Shown one piece after another: positions 11,490 to 12,721 of a DNA stretch of 12,721 bases (positions are counted from its first letter, which is position 1; every line of letters begins with the position of its first letter). The position numbers were made by a program, and so were the translations under genes. Where the stretch lies: positions 1-12,721 of the forward strand of contig LKUF01000221.1 in the NCBI GenBank assembly GCA_001412335.1, written 5' to 3'. This DNA comes from Methanolinea sp. SDB (lineage in GTDB: Archaea; Halobacteriota; Methanomicrobia; Methanomicrobiales; Methanospirillaceae). The notes beneath the pieces were generated by a model that was given only the letters and a program-made list of their open reading frames with translations, did not search any database and had not been told where the DNA came from.

Positions 11490-12721
11490 ATGCATACCCT
11501 GGTCCGGGAGTGCTTCACCGGCATACCGGTAATCGTCGAGTCTCTGGCCCGCAAAGAAGGCGGGAACGCACGAAAACTCGCCAGTGCGGTGGCACGGGGA
11601 AGGGTGGTGATACCTGCCAATCCTGCACGGGAGCACCGGCTCTGCGGTATCGGTGAAGGCTGCACCGTCAAGGTGAACGTGAATATAGGCACTTCGGGGG
11701 AGAGGTGTGACGAGTCGCTGGAAGTTGCCAAGGCGAAGACCGCCCTTTCAAATGGCGCGGATACCCTCATGGACCTCTCCACCGGTGGAGATCTGCCATC
11801 GATACGGAGAAAGATCCTTGAGATGGATGCCCCTGTCGGGACCGTCCCGGTGTACGAGGCCGTCCGGAGAGCAGGGAATGCCGCCGACGTCGATTCCGAT
11901 CTCCTCTTCTCGGTAATTCGTGAGCATTGTCGTGACGGGGTGGACTTCCTCACCCTTCACTGCGGTGTCAACAGAGACGCACTTGCCGCCCTGTACAGTG
12001 ACCCGCGTATCATGTCCGTGGTGTCAAGGGGTGGAGCGTTCCATGTTGCCATGATGGTCGGGAGGGATGAAGAAAACCCCCTGTACAGCGAGTTTGACTA
12101 CCTGATGGAGATCCTTGCCGAATACGAGGTGGTGGCAAGCCTTGGTGACGGGATGAGGCCGGGATGTATCCAGGATGCGGATCGCCATGCCAAGACAGTA
12201 GAATACTTAAACCTGGGCCGTCTTGCCAACCGGGCACTGGATGCGGGAATCCAGCGGATGATAGAGGGACCGGGCCACCTGCCGATCGAGCAGATAGGAT
12301 ATAACGTAAGGGTCATCAAGGAGCTGTCAAATGATGCACCACTCTACCTGCTCGGCCCGCTGGTGACAGACATCGCCCCCGGCTATGATCATGTCGTCTC
12401 TGCAATAGGTGGTGCGGTGGCATGCATGCATGGCGCCGATTTCCTCTGCATGGTCTCCCCGAGCGAACACCTTGCCCTCCCCCTCACAGATGACATCGCT
12501 GAAGGAACGAGGGTTGCACGGATTGCCGCTCACATCGGAGATCTTGTCCGCAGTCCCGACGGGTTCAGGATGCCAAGAGAGATCCGGATGGCTGAAGCGA
12601 GAAAGCGGCTGGACTGGAAAGAACAATTCTCGCTTGCTCTCTTCGGGGAATACGCACAAAAAATTCATGAACGCGACGGCGATCTCGATACCTGCTCGAT
12701 GTGCGGGGATCTCTGTGCGGT
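11490..12721 (+). CDS. thiC: Phosphomethylpyrimidine synthase ThiC, 3' end cut by window
   Basis: At least 410 residues; only a few C-terminal residues are missing. ThiC is a radical SAM enzyme that rearranges aminoimidazole ribotide into HMP phosphate, the pyrimidine half of thiamine. Landmarks are GRVVIPANPAREH (37-49), KVNVNIGTS (61-69), DLSTGGD (95-101), FLTLHCGVN (153-161), SRGGAF (179-184), GDGMRPGCIQDA (219-230), EGPGHLPIEQI (259-269), GPLVTDIAPGYDH (289-301) and SPSEHLALP (323-331). The C-terminal cluster motif is CSMCGDLC (C402, C405, C409), that is CX2CX3C, one residue tighter than the CX2CX4C of bacterial ThiC. It is the short archaeal form without the bacterial N-terminal extension. 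The first 35 residues are poorly conserved. ATG 11490 was chosen; ATG 11481 is in frame and also possible. It is divergent from the MBL hydrolase. Confidence 0.92.
   Translation, partial: MHTLVRECFTGIPVIVESLARKEGGNARKLASAVARGRVVIPANPAREHRLCGIGEGCTVKVNVNIGTSGERCDESLEVAKAKTALSNGADTLMDLSTGGDLPSIRRKILEMDAPVGTVPVYEAVRRAGNAADVDSDLLFSVIREHCRDGVDFLTLHCGVNRDALAALYSDPRIMSVVSRGGAFHVAMMVGRDEENPLYSEFDYLMEILAEYEVVASLGDGMRPGCIQDADRHAKTVEYLNLGRLANRALDAGIQRMIEGPGHLPIEQIGYNVRVIKELSNDAPLYLLGPLVTDIAPGYDHVVSAIGGAVACMHGADFLCMVSPSEHLALPLTDDIAEGTRVARIAAHIGDLVRSPDGFRMPREIRMAEARKRLDWKEQFSLALFGEYAQKIHERDGDLDTCSMCGDLCA

Noticed and set aside
11456..11953. N-terminal extension of the metallo-beta-lactamase frame up to 11953 (366 residues)
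   Set aside because: The extra 166 residues are the opposite strand of conserved thiC sequence, have Ser/Arg/Pro-rich shadow composition and match no domain. The MBL fold starts normally at 11455.
1..12721. Mobile elements, CRISPR arrays, tRNA or rRNA genes
   Set aside because: No transposase or integrase frame, no terminal inverted repeats with target duplication, no regular repeat-spacer array and no recognisable RNA-gene sequence were found by reading. A covariance-model search would be needed to exclude small RNAs.

Overview
The window looks like a methanogenic euryarchaeon, most likely Methanomicrobiales (inference). The reasons are coenzyme F420 biosynthesis genes (cofH), an archaeal WtpABC tungstate/molybdate transporter, a DUF5320 protein, many cysteine-rich iron-sulfur proteins, archaeal TATA-type promoters and a mix of leaderless-looking and Shine-Dalgarno starts. 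No rRNA, tRNA, CRISPR array or transposase is visible.

Layout. (1) Positions 1-342 are the 3' end of one cofH copy, meeting a convergent radical-SAM/winged-helix gene (318-1277). (2) Positions 1375-4928 hold a tungstate/molybdate uptake operon, wtpA - trmO-like - wtpB - wtpC. (3) Positions 4970-8115 hold a redox/metal-cofactor cluster: a NifX-family protein, two MinD-family ATPases each with two inserted [4Fe-4S] motifs, a DUF134 helix-turn-helix protein, then from a second promoter a glycine-rich DUF5320 protein and a second NifX-family protein. (4) A convergent DUF1805 gene (8127-8429) is followed by a divergent, complete cofH (8558-9673). (5) On the minus strand an iron-sulfur flavoprotein, a DUF123 protein and a metallo-beta-lactamase hydrolase form one transcription unit (11455 down to 9856). 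(6) A nearly complete thiC runs off the right edge.

How the genes may work together. The cluster in (3) resembles the 'orange protein' (ORP) system of Desulfovibrio: MinD-type Fe-S ATPases beside small NifX-fold proteins, one of which carries a Mo-Cu-sulfide cluster. Here it lies directly behind a Mo/W importer, so an archaeal Mo- or W-dependent counterpart is a reasonable hypothesis. The promoters of its two halves both carry a TATA box followed two bases later by a palindrome centred on CATATG. This suggests one shared regulator, for which the DUF134 protein encoded in the cluster is the obvious candidate.

The two cofH copies flank the whole 8 kb block, which suggests an ancestral duplication that now brackets the Mo/W and ORP-like genes.
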